Under the pieces are notes generated by a model. That model had not been told where the DNA came from. It searched no databases and worked only from the letters and a program-made list of their open reading frames with translations. DNA of 12,791 nt, from positions 1-12,791 of the forward strand of contig NZ_CASFWU010000079.1 of the NCBI RefSeq assembly GCF_949298305.1, in the 5' to 3' direction. This stretch comes from an uncultured Bacteroides sp. Lineage in GTDB: Bacteria; Bacteroidota; Bacteroidia; Bacteroidales; Bacteroidaceae. Made by a program: the position numbers and the translations under genes. Below, piece by piece: positions 1 to 7,691 of this stretch (within the stretch, counting starts at the first letter, position 1; each line of letters begins with the position of its first letter).

Positions 1-28
1 TTCGGGGGAATACCTAAAGATACAAAAA

Positions 29-70
29 AGCCAACTAATTCGCAATACTTTGTGTATGAATTAGTTGGCT
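29..70. terminator. Perfect hairpin, probable bidirectional terminator
   Basis: A perfect 13-bp inverted repeat (agccaactaattc at 29-41, its complement at 58-70) encloses a 16-nt loop. An A-run precedes it and an AT-rich, T-containing tract follows, so it could stop transcription in either direction. No gene end is visible between it and the window edge, so the gene it serves probably lies to the left. It could instead be an insertion-sequence-associated hairpin. The inverted repeat is seen directly; the role is inferred. Confidence 0.6.
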
Positions 71-153
71 AATTTTATACTATTTACTGAATGTCCCTCT
101 TTATGTTCAGACTTGCTACGCAATACGCTTGATACACCATGCCTACCAACCGG

Positions 154-188
154 GAATATCCGCTGACCCCCGAATATCCGCTGACCCC
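154..188. repeat. 18-bp tandem repeat, possible insertion-sequence terminus
   Basis: The 17-nt unit gaatatccgctgacccc occurs at 154-170 and again at 172-188, a period of 18 bp. Read on the minus strand the array starts TGGGGTCAGCGG from position 189. IS21-family elements carry multiple short repeats inside each terminus and usually end in TG/CA, so this may be the end of such an element whose body lies to the left. No transposase is visible in the window, so the assignment is a low-confidence inference. The repeat itself is certain. Confidence 0.4.
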
Positions 189-200
189 AGATTTCTAATA

Positions 201-236
201 ACATAAAAGGATGTACCAATGTACATCCTTTTATGT
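201..236 (-). terminator. Terminator of the tRNA-Arg transcript
   Basis: A perfect 16-bp inverted repeat has a 4-nt loop: acataaaaggatgtac at 201-216, caat, and the complement at 221-236. The core is an 8-bp stem (ggatgtac) flanked by AAAA and TTTT, the usual shape of a bidirectional intrinsic terminator. It lies directly at the 3' end of the downstream tRNA. Position 236 is both the outer base of the stem and the tRNA discriminator. Confidence 0.75.
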
Positions 237-309
237 GATCGCGACAGGATTCAAACCTGTAACCGGCTGATCCGTAGTCAGCTACTCTATTCAGTTGAGC
301 TACGCGACC
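236..309 (-). tRNA. tRNA-Arg(ACG), copy 1, no encoded CCA
   Basis: The minus strand folds into a full cloverleaf. The acceptor stem is GGTCGCG with CGCGATC (one G-U pair), the D stem GCTC/GAGT, the anticodon stem GCTGA/TCAGC with loop CTACGGA (anticodon ACG, positions 34-36), and the T stem ACAGG/CCTGT. A34 is normally deaminated to inosine to read CGU, CGC and CGA. The arginine identity bases A20 and C35 are present. The D loop reads G18-A19 rather than G18-G19, and the T loop is TTTGAAT with U56, so the usual G19-C56 contact appears as A19-U56. The discriminator is A. CCA is not encoded (the next bases are CAT), so it must be added after transcription. The body is identical to copy 2 except for the acceptor pair 3-70, which is U-A here. 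Confidence 0.95.
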
Positions 310-316
310 TTATTAA

Positions 317-393
317 TGGTGACCGCGACAGGATTCAAACCTGTAACCGGCTGATCCGTAGTCAGCTACTCTATTCAGTTGAGCTACGCGGCC
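317..393 (-). tRNA. tRNA-Arg(ACG), copy 2, CCA encoded
   Basis: This is the promoter-proximal tRNA of the pair, with acceptor GGCCGCG/CGCGGTC, anticodon loop CTACGGA and the same D, anticodon and T arms as copy 1. It differs from copy 1 only in having C-G at pair 3-70. The 3' end reads discriminator A followed by encoded CCA (317-319). Only 7 nt (310-316) separate it from copy 1, so both are almost certainly cut from one precursor. It shares the unusual A19 and U56. Confidence 0.96.
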
Positions 394-409
394 ATTCGTT
401 TAACGGGTG

Positions 410-440
410 CAAAGATACGTACTTTTTTTGATTCAGCAAA
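410..440 (-). promoter_or_regulatory. Bacteroides-type promoter for the tRNA-Arg pair
   Basis: On the minus strand, TTTG (437-440) is followed after 19 nt by TATCTTTG (410-417), an exact match to the Bacteroides primary-sigma consensus TTTG / TAnnTTTG with 19-21 nt spacing. The -7 box is 16 nt from the first base of the proximal tRNA at 393, which leaves a very short 5' leader. Confidence 0.8.
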
Positions 441-464
441 CAAATGGAGAACTTTTTTCAAATT

Positions 465-2759
465 TTATTCGATAAAACGATAATTGAACAGTTGCCAACC
501 GATGGTCAGCCCTACGTTCCATTCCCGTTTGGGTGAACTATAATGATTCACATACCCAGATATGGCTCCAAATGGCAGTTGACACACGATGGAAACTTCA
601 CCCATATATTCAAACGAAGAAAATGCCTTGCCATAATATGCTTTGTTTAAAGCATTCTTTTTGATAGGAAATATAGGCATAAAGCCATAGAATTCTGTCC
701 GGAACTGAAACATGTCATTCAATATAAAAATAGGTTTGATGCCAGCAGCTATGTATTGATTGGCTCTGAAAGCATCGTTATACATCAGTTTGCTGTGTGG
801 TGTAGGTGAAAAATCACATGCTTGCATCATGGTCGCCGTATAGTTTTCCGAGAAATTTTTCGATGAATACACAGATTCTGTCATCCATCCTAAAGTAAAT
901 TTCGAAGTAATAGGATGATAAGCTTCTTTCATGTATGAAATCTGCAACCATGATTGTTTTTCCAGCATAGAAGACTTGTCTTGGGTATTACCCGGAATAA
1001 ATTTTTCTTTTCCTGTAAAAACTTGAGCTACCAGTTTTTCATAATATCCCCGTGTAGCGTACTGCTTAGCATTCAGTGTACTTCCATAGAATCCGATACT
1101 GCCTCCAAGCAGGTTGTAAACGCTTTGGTCGGCACGGTCTTCTTCAAAATTAATGATGCTGGTCTGATAATAATTGTCAGTAAGTTTGCCTATTCCGAAA
1201 CTGAATTCAGCCCTTTTATTCGCCAGGAAAGGCAAGGAAATCATCAGCTTCAGAAACCGTTCATCTTTAGAGTTGAAAGAAGGCTGGTCGTTCTTGGAGA
1301 ACAACTTGTCTTTCTTAAAGTAATCAAATGTGCTGATAGAAGCAATCAGACGATAAGAAGCAGGAATGAAAGTTGGAATATCGATTCTTGCCATGAATTG
1401 GGCATTATTATAAATCTTACCCAACTGACCGTCAAAAGCTATTTCTTTGGAATAGTAGTTCAGGTTCTGATAGCCCACCCCCAGATAAATTTGATTGGAA
1501 CTGGTTGTAGACACACTTCCTCCCAGTTTTACGGAAAACTCATCTTCCATTTTAACCTTCAGATAGAGCTTGTAGTAACCGCTACGAGGATCATAAACAG
1601 CATGAGGGATGATTTCCGATATCATATTGTCGGATAGCAAGCGGAAATAACCTCGTTTCAGGTCTTCATAGGTAAAAACATCGTATGAATTGTCATGAAA
1701 TTCTTTTCTGATATAGGCTTGCTGGCGTTCGTTGGCACCGTCAATGTATATGTCCCTAAAGCGCAGTTCGGGCAGCGTAGTTTTATAAACCATCCGTCTC
1801 AGCTTCACGTTCTCTGCGCTGACTCTACGATGAACCCGCATTTTAATGGAGTCCATCATGCTGATAGCTCTGTTATAACCAATATCATGCAGTTCCTGCA
1901 GGCGGTCGAAATCCAACAGGTTGACATCGTCATACTTGAAGTTCATAACCAAACCCAATGAATCGGGAATAGAGTAGTCGGTCTTCTGCATAATCATGTT
2001 TTCCAACTGGCTCATCAAATCGTTCTCTTGAGGCTTGCTGGGATTGGCTGCTACGGCACTGCCGATGATGAAATCCGGGTGGAAATCTTCGCGCATAATG
2101 TCGGTAGGGAAGTTGTTGTAAATGCCTCCATCGTAGGCCAACGTTCCGTCAATTTCAATGGGCTTGAACACAAACGGGAAACTCATGGAAGCACGTACCG
2201 CATCTCCCAAATCGCCGTTGCGCATCACAAGAGCCTGCTTGTTATACACATCGGAAGCTATGCAACGGAAAGGTACGAACAAATTGTTGAAATTACCGTT
2301 ACAGGCCGCCGTGGCCCGGGCAAAGAGTTCAACGAACACCAGATTCATCTGTATGGGATTTACCATATTGGTAGGCAGCTTCAACGGACTGTTTTTCAGT
2401 GAGTCTTTCATAGAAAAACGCAAGTTGAAGAATTCAGGTGTAGGACGCCCCTTCCTGAAATAGTATTCATATTGAGATTCGACCTTTCCGGAATACCAAC
2501 GTTTAAAATCGGGGGAACGCAATAAATCCTCCATTTCATCGGGAGAATATCCCATAGCATAGAGGGAACCGATAATGGCTCCCATAGATGTGCCGGCAAT
2601 GTAGTCAATGGGAATGCCATTCTCTTCCAAAGCCCGTATGATTCCTATATGTGTCATTCCCTTAGCTCCACCTCCACTCAGTACGAGACCGACCTTTTGG
2701 GCGCGCATCGCAGGCAGAAGCATCAGGCAAAATATCCCAAACAGAAAAAATCTTTTCAT
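465..2759 (-). CDS. Patatin-like phospholipase with POTRA-like region and C-terminal beta-barrel
   Basis: A predicted serine lipid acyl hydrolase of 764 aa. It begins with a signal peptide (KRFFLFGIFCLMLLPAMRAQ). The patatin domain follows directly: the oxyanion motif GGGAKG at about 29-34, the nucleophile elbow GTSMG (Ser about 58), and the catalytic Asp in DGG at about 210, preceded by SMSFPF. A POTRA-like stretch at about 340-410 leads into an aromatic-rich, strand-alternating half that resembles an outer-membrane barrel. This order matches PlpD-type (type Vd) patatin autotransporter-like proteins, so the likely site is the outer membrane with the lipase domain in the periplasm or exposed. 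Substrate is unknown. An in-frame TTG at 2766-2768 would add three residues; I prefer the ATG at 2757-2759 because it starts a normal signal peptide. The gene has its own promoter, and the upstream htpG transcript ends before it. Both catalytic residues are present, so it should be active. Confidence 0.9.
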   Translation of the reverse strand: MKRFFLFGIFCLMLLPAMRAQKVGLVLSGGGAKGMTHIGIIRALEENGIPIDYIAGTSMGAIIGSLYAMGYSPDEMEDLLRSPDFKRWYSGKVESQYEYYFRKGRPTPEFFNLRFSMKDSLKNSPLKLPTNMVNPIQMNLVFVELFARATAACNGNFNNLFVPFRCIASDVYNKQALVMRNGDLGDAVRASMSFPFVFKPIEIDGTLAYDGGIYNNFPTDIMREDFHPDFIIGSAVAANPSKPQENDLMSQLENMIMQKTDYSIPDSLGLVMNFKYDDVNLLDFDRLQELHDIGYNRAISMMDSIKMRVHRRVSAENVKLRRMVYKTTLPELRFRDIYIDGANERQQAYIRKEFHDNSYDVFTYEDLKRGYFRLLSDNMISEIIPHAVYDPRSGYYKLYLKVKMEDEFSVKLGGSVSTTSSNQIYLGVGYQNLNYYSKEIAFDGQLGKIYNNAQFMARIDIPTFIPASYRLIASISTFDYFKKDKLFSKNDQPSFNSKDERFLKLMISLPFLANKRAEFSFGIGKLTDNYYQTSIINFEEDRADQSVYNLLGGSIGFYGSTLNAKQYATRGYYEKLVAQVFTGKEKFIPGNTQDKSSMLEKQSWLQISYMKEAYHPITSKFTLGWMTESVYSSKNFSENYTATMMQACDFSPTPHSKLMYNDAFRANQYIAAGIKPIFILNDMFQFRTEFYGFMPIFPIKKNALNKAYYGKAFSSFEYMGEVSIVCQLPFGAISGYVNHYSSPKREWNVGLTIGWQLFNYRFIE

Positions 2760-2793
2760 GATTTTCAAAACATCAAAATCATTTTTTAATGCT

Positions 2794-2825
2794 CAAATAT
2801 AAGGATTAGTTTCCAATGCGCCAAC
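2794..2825 (-). promoter_or_regulatory. Promoter of the patatin gene
   Basis: On the minus strand TATATTTG (2794-2801) matches the Bacteroides -7 consensus TAnnTTTG. GTTG (2822-2825), one mismatch from TTTG, lies 20 nt upstream. The -7 box is about 35 nt from the preferred ATG, a normal leader length. The site lies downstream of the htpG terminator, which fits separate transcription. Confidence 0.65.
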
Positions 2826-2867
2826 GACTTCTAGAAGATTTGCAAGGTTGTCCTATGAAAGTCGGAT

Positions 2868-2914
2868 AAAAAAAGAAAGTGCTGCCCGCATTTTTCTGCT
2901 TGCAGCACTTTCTT
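2868..2914 (-). terminator. Intrinsic terminator of htpG
   Basis: A perfect 13-bp stem (aagaaagtgctgc at 2873-2885 with its complement at 2902-2914) has a 16-nt loop. On the minus strand it is followed by a run of T (2868-2874). It begins 28 nt after the htpG stop codon. Confidence 0.85.
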
Positions 2915-2941
2915 AATTTTGCAGGATTCGCTCCTGTTTCT

Positions 2942-4990
2942 TTATTTTATGAGTTCAATGCTTCGTTTTACGAAATTAGACAACGCCTCACCTTTCAGCA
3001 TACCGTTCTGAAGCAACGCCAGGTCTATCAACTGGTGAACGACCTTGTTCTTGGAAGCATAATCGCCATAAATCTGCTCTTTTTGCTTCTTCAGATTCTC
3101 CAATTTCCCATCCAAGGCTTCCATCTCGTCCTTCTCGGCGGTAGGAATCTCATCGGCCTTCTTACCTTCCTGCTTCTTCTTCAATTCGTCCCGCTGCTTG
3201 TTCAGGTTATCCATTTCGCCCTGTACGGTTCCAACTTCAGCTGCACATTCTTTGTTTTCGTCGGCCAGAATTCCTTTAATCAGAACGTGATCCGAGTTAA
3301 GCACCAGGTTATACATGTCCGGCATCTCACCATAGAAACTCATGCCGGCCTGAATATTGGCCATTTCTTTCATACGCCTCATATACTCGCTTTGCGTAAT
3401 CATGACAGGAGTAGCGCTTTCGCCTAATGATTGCGAAACAATGCTGAATTCGGTCTTGTCCATCTGGGGAAGCTGGCTCTTGAAGATAGATGTCAGAGCC
3501 TCCTGCTGGCCGGCTTCCAAGGTCTCGGCCTTCTTGTCCTCCTTCACAATCAGATTATCGATAACATCGGCATCCACACGGACAAAGCGTGATTTCTCAA
3601 ACTTCTGCTCCAACATGCTCACTACCGCGATGTCGAGTTGGCCGTCCATCAAGAGCACATTGTAGCCTTTGTTCTTGGCCACATCAATATAGCTGTACTG
3701 CTCTTCTTTATTGTTGGCATAAAGATAAATCAGATTGCCATCCTTGTCGGTCTGATTGTCCTTGATGAGCGTCTTGTACTCGTCAAAGGTGTAATGCTTC
3801 CCGTCGGCATCCGTAAACAGGGCAAAGTCCTTGGCCCTGTCGTAGAAGTCTTCCTGAGTCAACATTCCGTAGTGGATGAAAATCTTCAGGTCGTCCCATT
3901 TCTCCTCGAACTGTTTGCGGTCGTTCTTGAAGATGGATTGCAAACGGTCGGATACCTTCTTGGTGATGTAAGTCGAAATCTTCTTCACATTGGCATCGCT
4001 CTGCAGGTAGGAACGAGATACATTCAGCGGAATGTCCGGAGAATCGAGTACACCATGCAGCAGGGTCAGGAAATCAGGTACAATGCCTTCTACCGAATCG
4101 GTCACATACACCTGGTTGCAATAGAGCTGTATCTTGTTCTTGGTCAGTTCGATGTTGTTCTTGATTTTCGGGAAGTAGAGAATACCCGTCAGGTGGAACG
4201 GATAATCCACGTTCAGATGAATCCAGAACAATGGTTCGTCTGACATCGGGTAAAGTTCACGATAGAACTTCTTGTAGTCTTCATCCTTCAGTTCACTGGG
4301 TTTCAAGGTCCAGATGGGTGCTACGTCGTTGATGATGTTGTCCTCGGATGTTTCCACCTGCTTACCGTCTTTCCATTCCTTCTTCTTGCCAAAAGCAATG
4401 GGAATGGGGAGGAAGCTGCAATACTTCTTCAACAGCGCAGAAATGCGCGGCTCTTCCAGGAACTCCTTACAATCGTCGTCAATGTAGAGCACGATGTCTG
4501 TACCGCGGTCAGCCTTGTCCGTATCCTCGATAGAGAACTCAGGACTTCCGTCGCACGTCCACTTCACAGCCTGTGCGCCTTCCTTATAGGACTTGGTGAT
4601 GATTTCCACCTTCTTGGCTACCATAAAGGCGGAGTAGAAGCCCAGGCCGAAGTGTCCGATGATGGCATTGGCATCGTTCTTATACTTCTCAAGGAAGTCG
4701 TTGGCACCCGAGAAGGCTATCTGGTTGATATATTTGTCTATTTCTTCGGCTGTTAGTCCAAGTCCACGGTCGGAAACCGTGATAGTGTCCTTGCCCAATG
4801 ATACATGGATGGTCAGGTCACCCAGTTCACCGTTATACTCGCCGATAGAGGCCAGCGTCTTCAGCTTTTGGGTGGCATCGACTGCATTGGACACTAATTC
4901 GCGAAGAAAAATCTCATGATCGCTGTACAAGAATTTTTTGATTACGGGGAAGATGTTTTCTGTAGTTACCCCAATATTGCCTTTTTGCAT
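2942..4990 (-). CDS. htpG: Molecular chaperone HtpG (Hsp90)
   Basis: A cytosolic ATP-dependent Hsp90 dimer that remodels client proteins; 682 aa. The N-terminal GHKL ATPase domain shows FLRELVSNAVDA (catalytic Glu31, Mg-binding Asn35), the nucleotide-binding Asp74 in DRGLGLT, and the lid glycine motif GHFGLGFYSAF at 112-122. The middle and C-terminal dimerisation domains follow. The protein is about 60 residues longer than the roughly 624-aa E. coli HtpG. The difference lies mainly in a highly charged, Lys/Glu-rich coiled-coil-like insertion at about 577-643. The DRGLG form in place of DNGIG also occurs in other Bacteroidetes HtpG proteins as I remember them, so it is not a defect. There is no C-terminal MEEVD, as expected in bacteria. 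No strong Shine-Dalgarno is visible. It sits downstream of clpC in the same direction, but a terminator intervenes, so it probably has its own promoter. I could not find a clear TAnnTTTG box in the 100-bp gap. Confidence 0.97.
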   Translation of the reverse strand: MQKGNIGVTTENIFPVIKKFLYSDHEIFLRELVSNAVDATQKLKTLASIGEYNGELGDLTIHVSLGKDTITVSDRGLGLTAEEIDKYINQIAFSGANDFLEKYKNDANAIIGHFGLGFYSAFMVAKKVEIITKSYKEGAQAVKWTCDGSPEFSIEDTDKADRGTDIVLYIDDDCKEFLEEPRISALLKKYCSFLPIPIAFGKKKEWKDGKQVETSEDNIINDVAPIWTLKPSELKDEDYKKFYRELYPMSDEPLFWIHLNVDYPFHLTGILYFPKIKNNIELTKNKIQLYCNQVYVTDSVEGIVPDFLTLLHGVLDSPDIPLNVSRSYLQSDANVKKISTYITKKVSDRLQSIFKNDRKQFEEKWDDLKIFIHYGMLTQEDFYDRAKDFALFTDADGKHYTFDEYKTLIKDNQTDKDGNLIYLYANNKEEQYSYIDVAKNKGYNVLLMDGQLDIAVVSMLEQKFEKSRFVRVDADVIDNLIVKEDKKAETLEAGQQEALTSIFKSQLPQMDKTEFSIVSQSLGESATPVMITQSEYMRRMKEMANIQAGMSFYGEMPDMYNLVLNSDHVLIKGILADENKECAAEVGTVQGEMDNLNKQRDELKKKQEGKKADEIPTAEKDEMEALDGKLENLKKQKEQIYGDYASKNKVVHQLIDLALLQNGMLKGEALSNFVKRSIELIK

Positions 4991-5032
4991 AATTACTAAT
5001 TGGTTTTAATCGTTAATTGCTTTCTGTCAAAC

Positions 5033-5067
5033 AAAAAAAATGCCAGCCTTGTAGAGACTGACATTTT
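5033..5067 (-). terminator. Intrinsic terminator of clpC
   Basis: On the minus strand AAAATGTCAG (5058-5067) pairs with CTGGCATTTT (5037-5046), a 10-bp stem with one G-U pair and an 11-nt loop, followed by further T residues down to 5033. It starts about 24 nt after the clpC stop and lies before htpG, so clpC and htpG are likely separate transcripts. Confidence 0.75.
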
Positions 5068-5090
5068 GGCGCTTTCACAGAAAAAGCATA

Positions 5091-7622
5091 TTACATTTTG
5101 GCAATATCCAACTTGTCACCTTCCTTATTATAGGAAACACGAATGGTGTCTCCGGCCACCAATGTGGAAGAAATGATGAGTTCGGACAATCCGTCTTCCA
5201 GATAGTTCTGGATTGCACGCTTCAGCGGACGGGCTCCGAACTGCACATCGTATCCCTTGGAGGCGATGAATTTCTTGGCTTCGTCGTCAATAGTCAGTTT
5301 GTAACCTATATTTTCAATGCGGTCATACAATCCTTTCAACTCGATGTCAATGATTCGGGTTATGGCATCCAGTGAGAGCTGGTCGAACGTAATGATTTCG
5401 TCAATACGGTTCAGGAACTCCGGTGCAAAAGACTTGTTCAGAGCCTTCTGTATCACGCCATTGGAATAGTCCTTGTCGTCCACGCGATTTTGCGCGGCAA
5501 ATCCTATACCTCGACCGAAGTCCTTCAACTGGCGCGTGCCGACATTGGAGGTCATGATGATGACCGTATTCTTGAAGTCCACTGTCCTGCCATAACTGTC
5601 TGTCAGGCGGCCTTCGTCCATCACCTGGAGCAGCAGGTTGAACACGTCTGGATGGGCCTTCTCAATCTCGTCGAGCAATACGATGGAATAGGGCTTGCGA
5701 CGCACTTTCTCGGTAAGCTGACCGCCTTCCTCATAGCCGACGTAGCCCGGAGGTGCTCCGACCAGGCGGGAAACCGTAAACTTCTCCATGAATTCGCTCA
5801 TGTCAATACGTATCAGGGCATCGGTAGAACCAAACATATATTTTGCCAACTGCTTGGCCAGGTGCGTCTTGCCCACACCAGTCGGCCCAAGAAACATAAA
5901 CGTGCCGATGGGACGGTTCGGATCCTTCAAGCCTACGCGGCTGCGCAGAATGGCCTTCGTCAGTTTCTCGATGGCGGCGTCCTGAGCAATCACCAGCGAC
6001 TGTAGTTTCTCCTTCATGCCGGCCAAACGGGCACCTTCATCCTGTGCCATACGCTGTACAGGTATGCCTGACATCATAGACACCACTTTGGCAATTTCTT
6101 CTTCGCCCACGACCTGCCTTTCCTCTTTCAGGCTCGCTTCCCATTCTTCTTTCATCACGGCCAGACGGGACGAAAGTTCCTTTTCGCGGTCGCGATAACT
6201 GGCTGCCAACTCAAAATTCTGCGATTTCACCGCTTCAGACTTCTGCTGCCGGGCTTCCTCTATCAGCTTTTCCTGTTCTTCAATGCTCTTAGGCACATTG
6301 ATATTGGTCAGATGTACGCGCGAACCAGCTTCGTCCAAAGCGTCGATAGCCTTGTCAGGGAAATTGCGGTCGGTGATGTAGCGGTCTGCCAACTTGACAC
6401 ATGCCTCTATCGCTTCATCCGTATAGGTGACATTGTGGTGGTTCTCGTACTTTTCCTTGATGTTTTTCAGAATCTGCAAGGTCTCTTCCGCTGTAGTAGG
6501 CTCCACAATAATCTTCTGGAAACGACGCTCCAGGGCTCCGTCCTTCTCAATATTCTTTCTGTATTCATCCAAAGTTGTAGCACCGATGCACTGAATCTCG
6601 CCGCGGGCCAAGGCAGGTTTCAGCATGTTTGCCGCATCCATACTGCCTGCGGCCGCTCCAGCACCCACGATGGTATGTATCTCGTCTATAAACAGAATGA
6701 CGTTGGGGTTCTTCTGCAACTCGTTGATAATGGAGCGGATGCGTTCCTCGAACTGGCCGCGGTACTTGGTGCCTGCGACCACAGAAGCCATATCGAGCAT
6801 GACAACCCGTTTGTCAAACAAAATACGCGAGACTTTTTTCTGTACGATGCGCAAAGCCAGTCCCTCAACAATGGCCGACTTGCCGACACCGGGCTCGCCA
6901 ATCAGCACGGGATTGTTCTTCTTGCGTCGGCTCAGAATCTGGGCCAGGCGCTCAATCTCCCGTTCACGGCCTACAACAGGATCCAACTTACCTTCGGCAG
7001 CTGCCATTGTAATATCCGTACCAAAATTGTCCAGCACAGGGGTGTCGTTGTCCGGCTTTCGGGATGCAGTCTGTGCCGATGAGAACATGCCTCCAGCATT
7101 GCGGCCGCTATCTTGTCCGGACCGGGACATGTTCATTTCCTCGTCGTCTTCATCGTCCTCTGAAAACATGCCGGCATTCGGATTGGCCGATTTCTTTGTA
7201 AGCAGTTCAAATACGGACTGATAAGTCACATAATTGTCCAAAAGGACTTCGGCAGCCATATTGCTCTCGTCCTTCAGAATGGCCAGCAGCAAATGTTCCG
7301 TATCGGCCTGCTCGTTTTTCAGCAGACGGGCTTCGAGGATACACATTTTTAGTATCCGTGATGCTGAAGGTGAGAACGAAATTTCTCCGTCATTCAGCAG
7401 ATTATCGTCTTCGGCGTCCTTCAGTTGTTCCTCAAGGCGCTTCTTGATTTGGTTCAGGTTTGCATCGAGTTTCGTCAGCACTTCCACTGCCTTACCACCA
7501 CCATCCCTCAGGATGCCGAGCAGCAGGTGTTCCGGTCCAATAATGCTGTTTCCCAGTCTATTGGCTTCTTCCTTACTATAAGTCAATACGTCAGAAACTC
7601 TTTGTGAAAATTGGTTGTTCAT
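5091..7622 (-). CDS. clpC: ClpC-type AAA+ unfoldase (Clp protease ATP-binding subunit)
   Basis: A hexameric class-I Clp/Hsp100 unfoldase that feeds proteins to the ClpP peptidase in the cytosol; 843 aa. Domains in order: a double Clp_N repeat (about 1-145); an acidic, Ser/Gly-rich linker (about 153-195); AAA+ D1 with Walker A GEPGVGKSA (242-250), pore loop KYRG (286-289), Walker B ILFIDEIH (309-316) and arginine finger in LERRF; a short UVR-type middle coiled coil (about 447-490); AAA+ D2 with Walker A GPTGVGKT (579-586), pore loop GYVGYEEGG (626-634) and Walker B VLLDEIEKAH (648-657). The tripeptide IGF at 706-708 is the ClpP-docking loop. With the short UVR middle domain this separates ClpC from the disaggregase ClpB. 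It is somewhat longer than the roughly 810-aa Firmicutes ClpC, mostly through the linker. No mcsA, mcsB or ctsR neighbour is present, so adaptor use must differ from Bacillus. It has its own promoter, Shine-Dalgarno and terminator. Confidence 0.96.
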   Translation of the reverse strand: MNNQFSQRVSDVLTYSKEEANRLGNSIIGPEHLLLGILRDGGGKAVEVLTKLDANLNQIKKRLEEQLKDAEDDNLLNDGEISFSPSASRILKMCILEARLLKNEQADTEHLLLAILKDESNMAAEVLLDNYVTYQSVFELLTKKSANPNAGMFSEDDEDDEEMNMSRSGQDSGRNAGGMFSSAQTASRKPDNDTPVLDNFGTDITMAAAEGKLDPVVGREREIERLAQILSRRKKNNPVLIGEPGVGKSAIVEGLALRIVQKKVSRILFDKRVVMLDMASVVAGTKYRGQFEERIRSIINELQKNPNVILFIDEIHTIVGAGAAAGSMDAANMLKPALARGEIQCIGATTLDEYRKNIEKDGALERRFQKIIVEPTTAEETLQILKNIKEKYENHHNVTYTDEAIEACVKLADRYITDRNFPDKAIDALDEAGSRVHLTNINVPKSIEEQEKLIEEARQQKSEAVKSQNFELAASYRDREKELSSRLAVMKEEWEASLKEERQVVGEEEIAKVVSMMSGIPVQRMAQDEGARLAGMKEKLQSLVIAQDAAIEKLTKAILRSRVGLKDPNRPIGTFMFLGPTGVGKTHLAKQLAKYMFGSTDALIRIDMSEFMEKFTVSRLVGAPPGYVGYEEGGQLTEKVRRKPYSIVLLDEIEKAHPDVFNLLLQVMDEGRLTDSYGRTVDFKNTVIIMTSNVGTRQLKDFGRGIGFAAQNRVDDKDYSNGVIQKALNKSFAPEFLNRIDEIITFDQLSLDAITRIIDIELKGLYDRIENIGYKLTIDDEAKKFIASKGYDVQFGARPLKRAIQNYLEDGLSELIISSTLVAGDTIRVSYNKEGDKLDIAKM

Positions 7623-7629
7623 TGATTTT

Positions 7630-7635
7630 CTCCTT
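7630..7635 (-). promoter_or_regulatory. Shine-Dalgarno site of clpC
   Basis: AAGGAG on the minus strand ends 7 nt before the clpC ATG. Strong Shine-Dalgarno sites are uncommon in Bacteroidetes, and the other protein genes here lack one, so this supports the chosen start and may mark efficient translation. Confidence 0.6.
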
Positions 7636-7657
7636 CATGTTTGGGTTATATCCGTGA

Positions 7658-7691
7658 CAAAGATACACATTTTTATGAGTATGTGTACAAT
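7658..7691 (-). promoter_or_regulatory. Promoter of clpC
   Basis: TATCTTTG (7658-7665, minus strand) matches the -7 consensus exactly. ATTG (7688-7691), one mismatch from TTTG, lies 22 nt upstream, one more than the usual maximum spacing. The -7 box is about 35 nt from the ATG. No separate heat-shock operator such as CIRCE was recognised. Confidence 0.65.

Noticed and set aside
219..431. Open frame of 70 codons with a repeated DRDRIQTCNRLIRSQLLYSV motif, plus strand
   Set aside because: It is the antisense of the two tRNA-Arg genes; the protein repeat merely reflects the tRNA duplication.
954..1637. Plus-strand open frame of 227 codons inside the patatin gene
   Set aside because: It is antisense to a gene with clear catalytic motifs, and its translation shows no recognisable domain or signal.
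2757..2768. TTG start three codons upstream for the patatin gene
   Set aside because: The ATG at 2757-2759 gives a standard signal peptide, and there is no ribosome-binding site favouring TTG.
4991..5032. TTTGACA near the clpC terminator as a sigma70-type promoter for htpG
   Set aside because: No acceptable -10 or Bacteroides -7 box lies at the right distance, so I did not call it.
6312..7082. Plus-strand open frame of 256 codons inside clpC
   Set aside because: It is opposite to conserved ClpC coding sequence; it has no plausible start region or domain.
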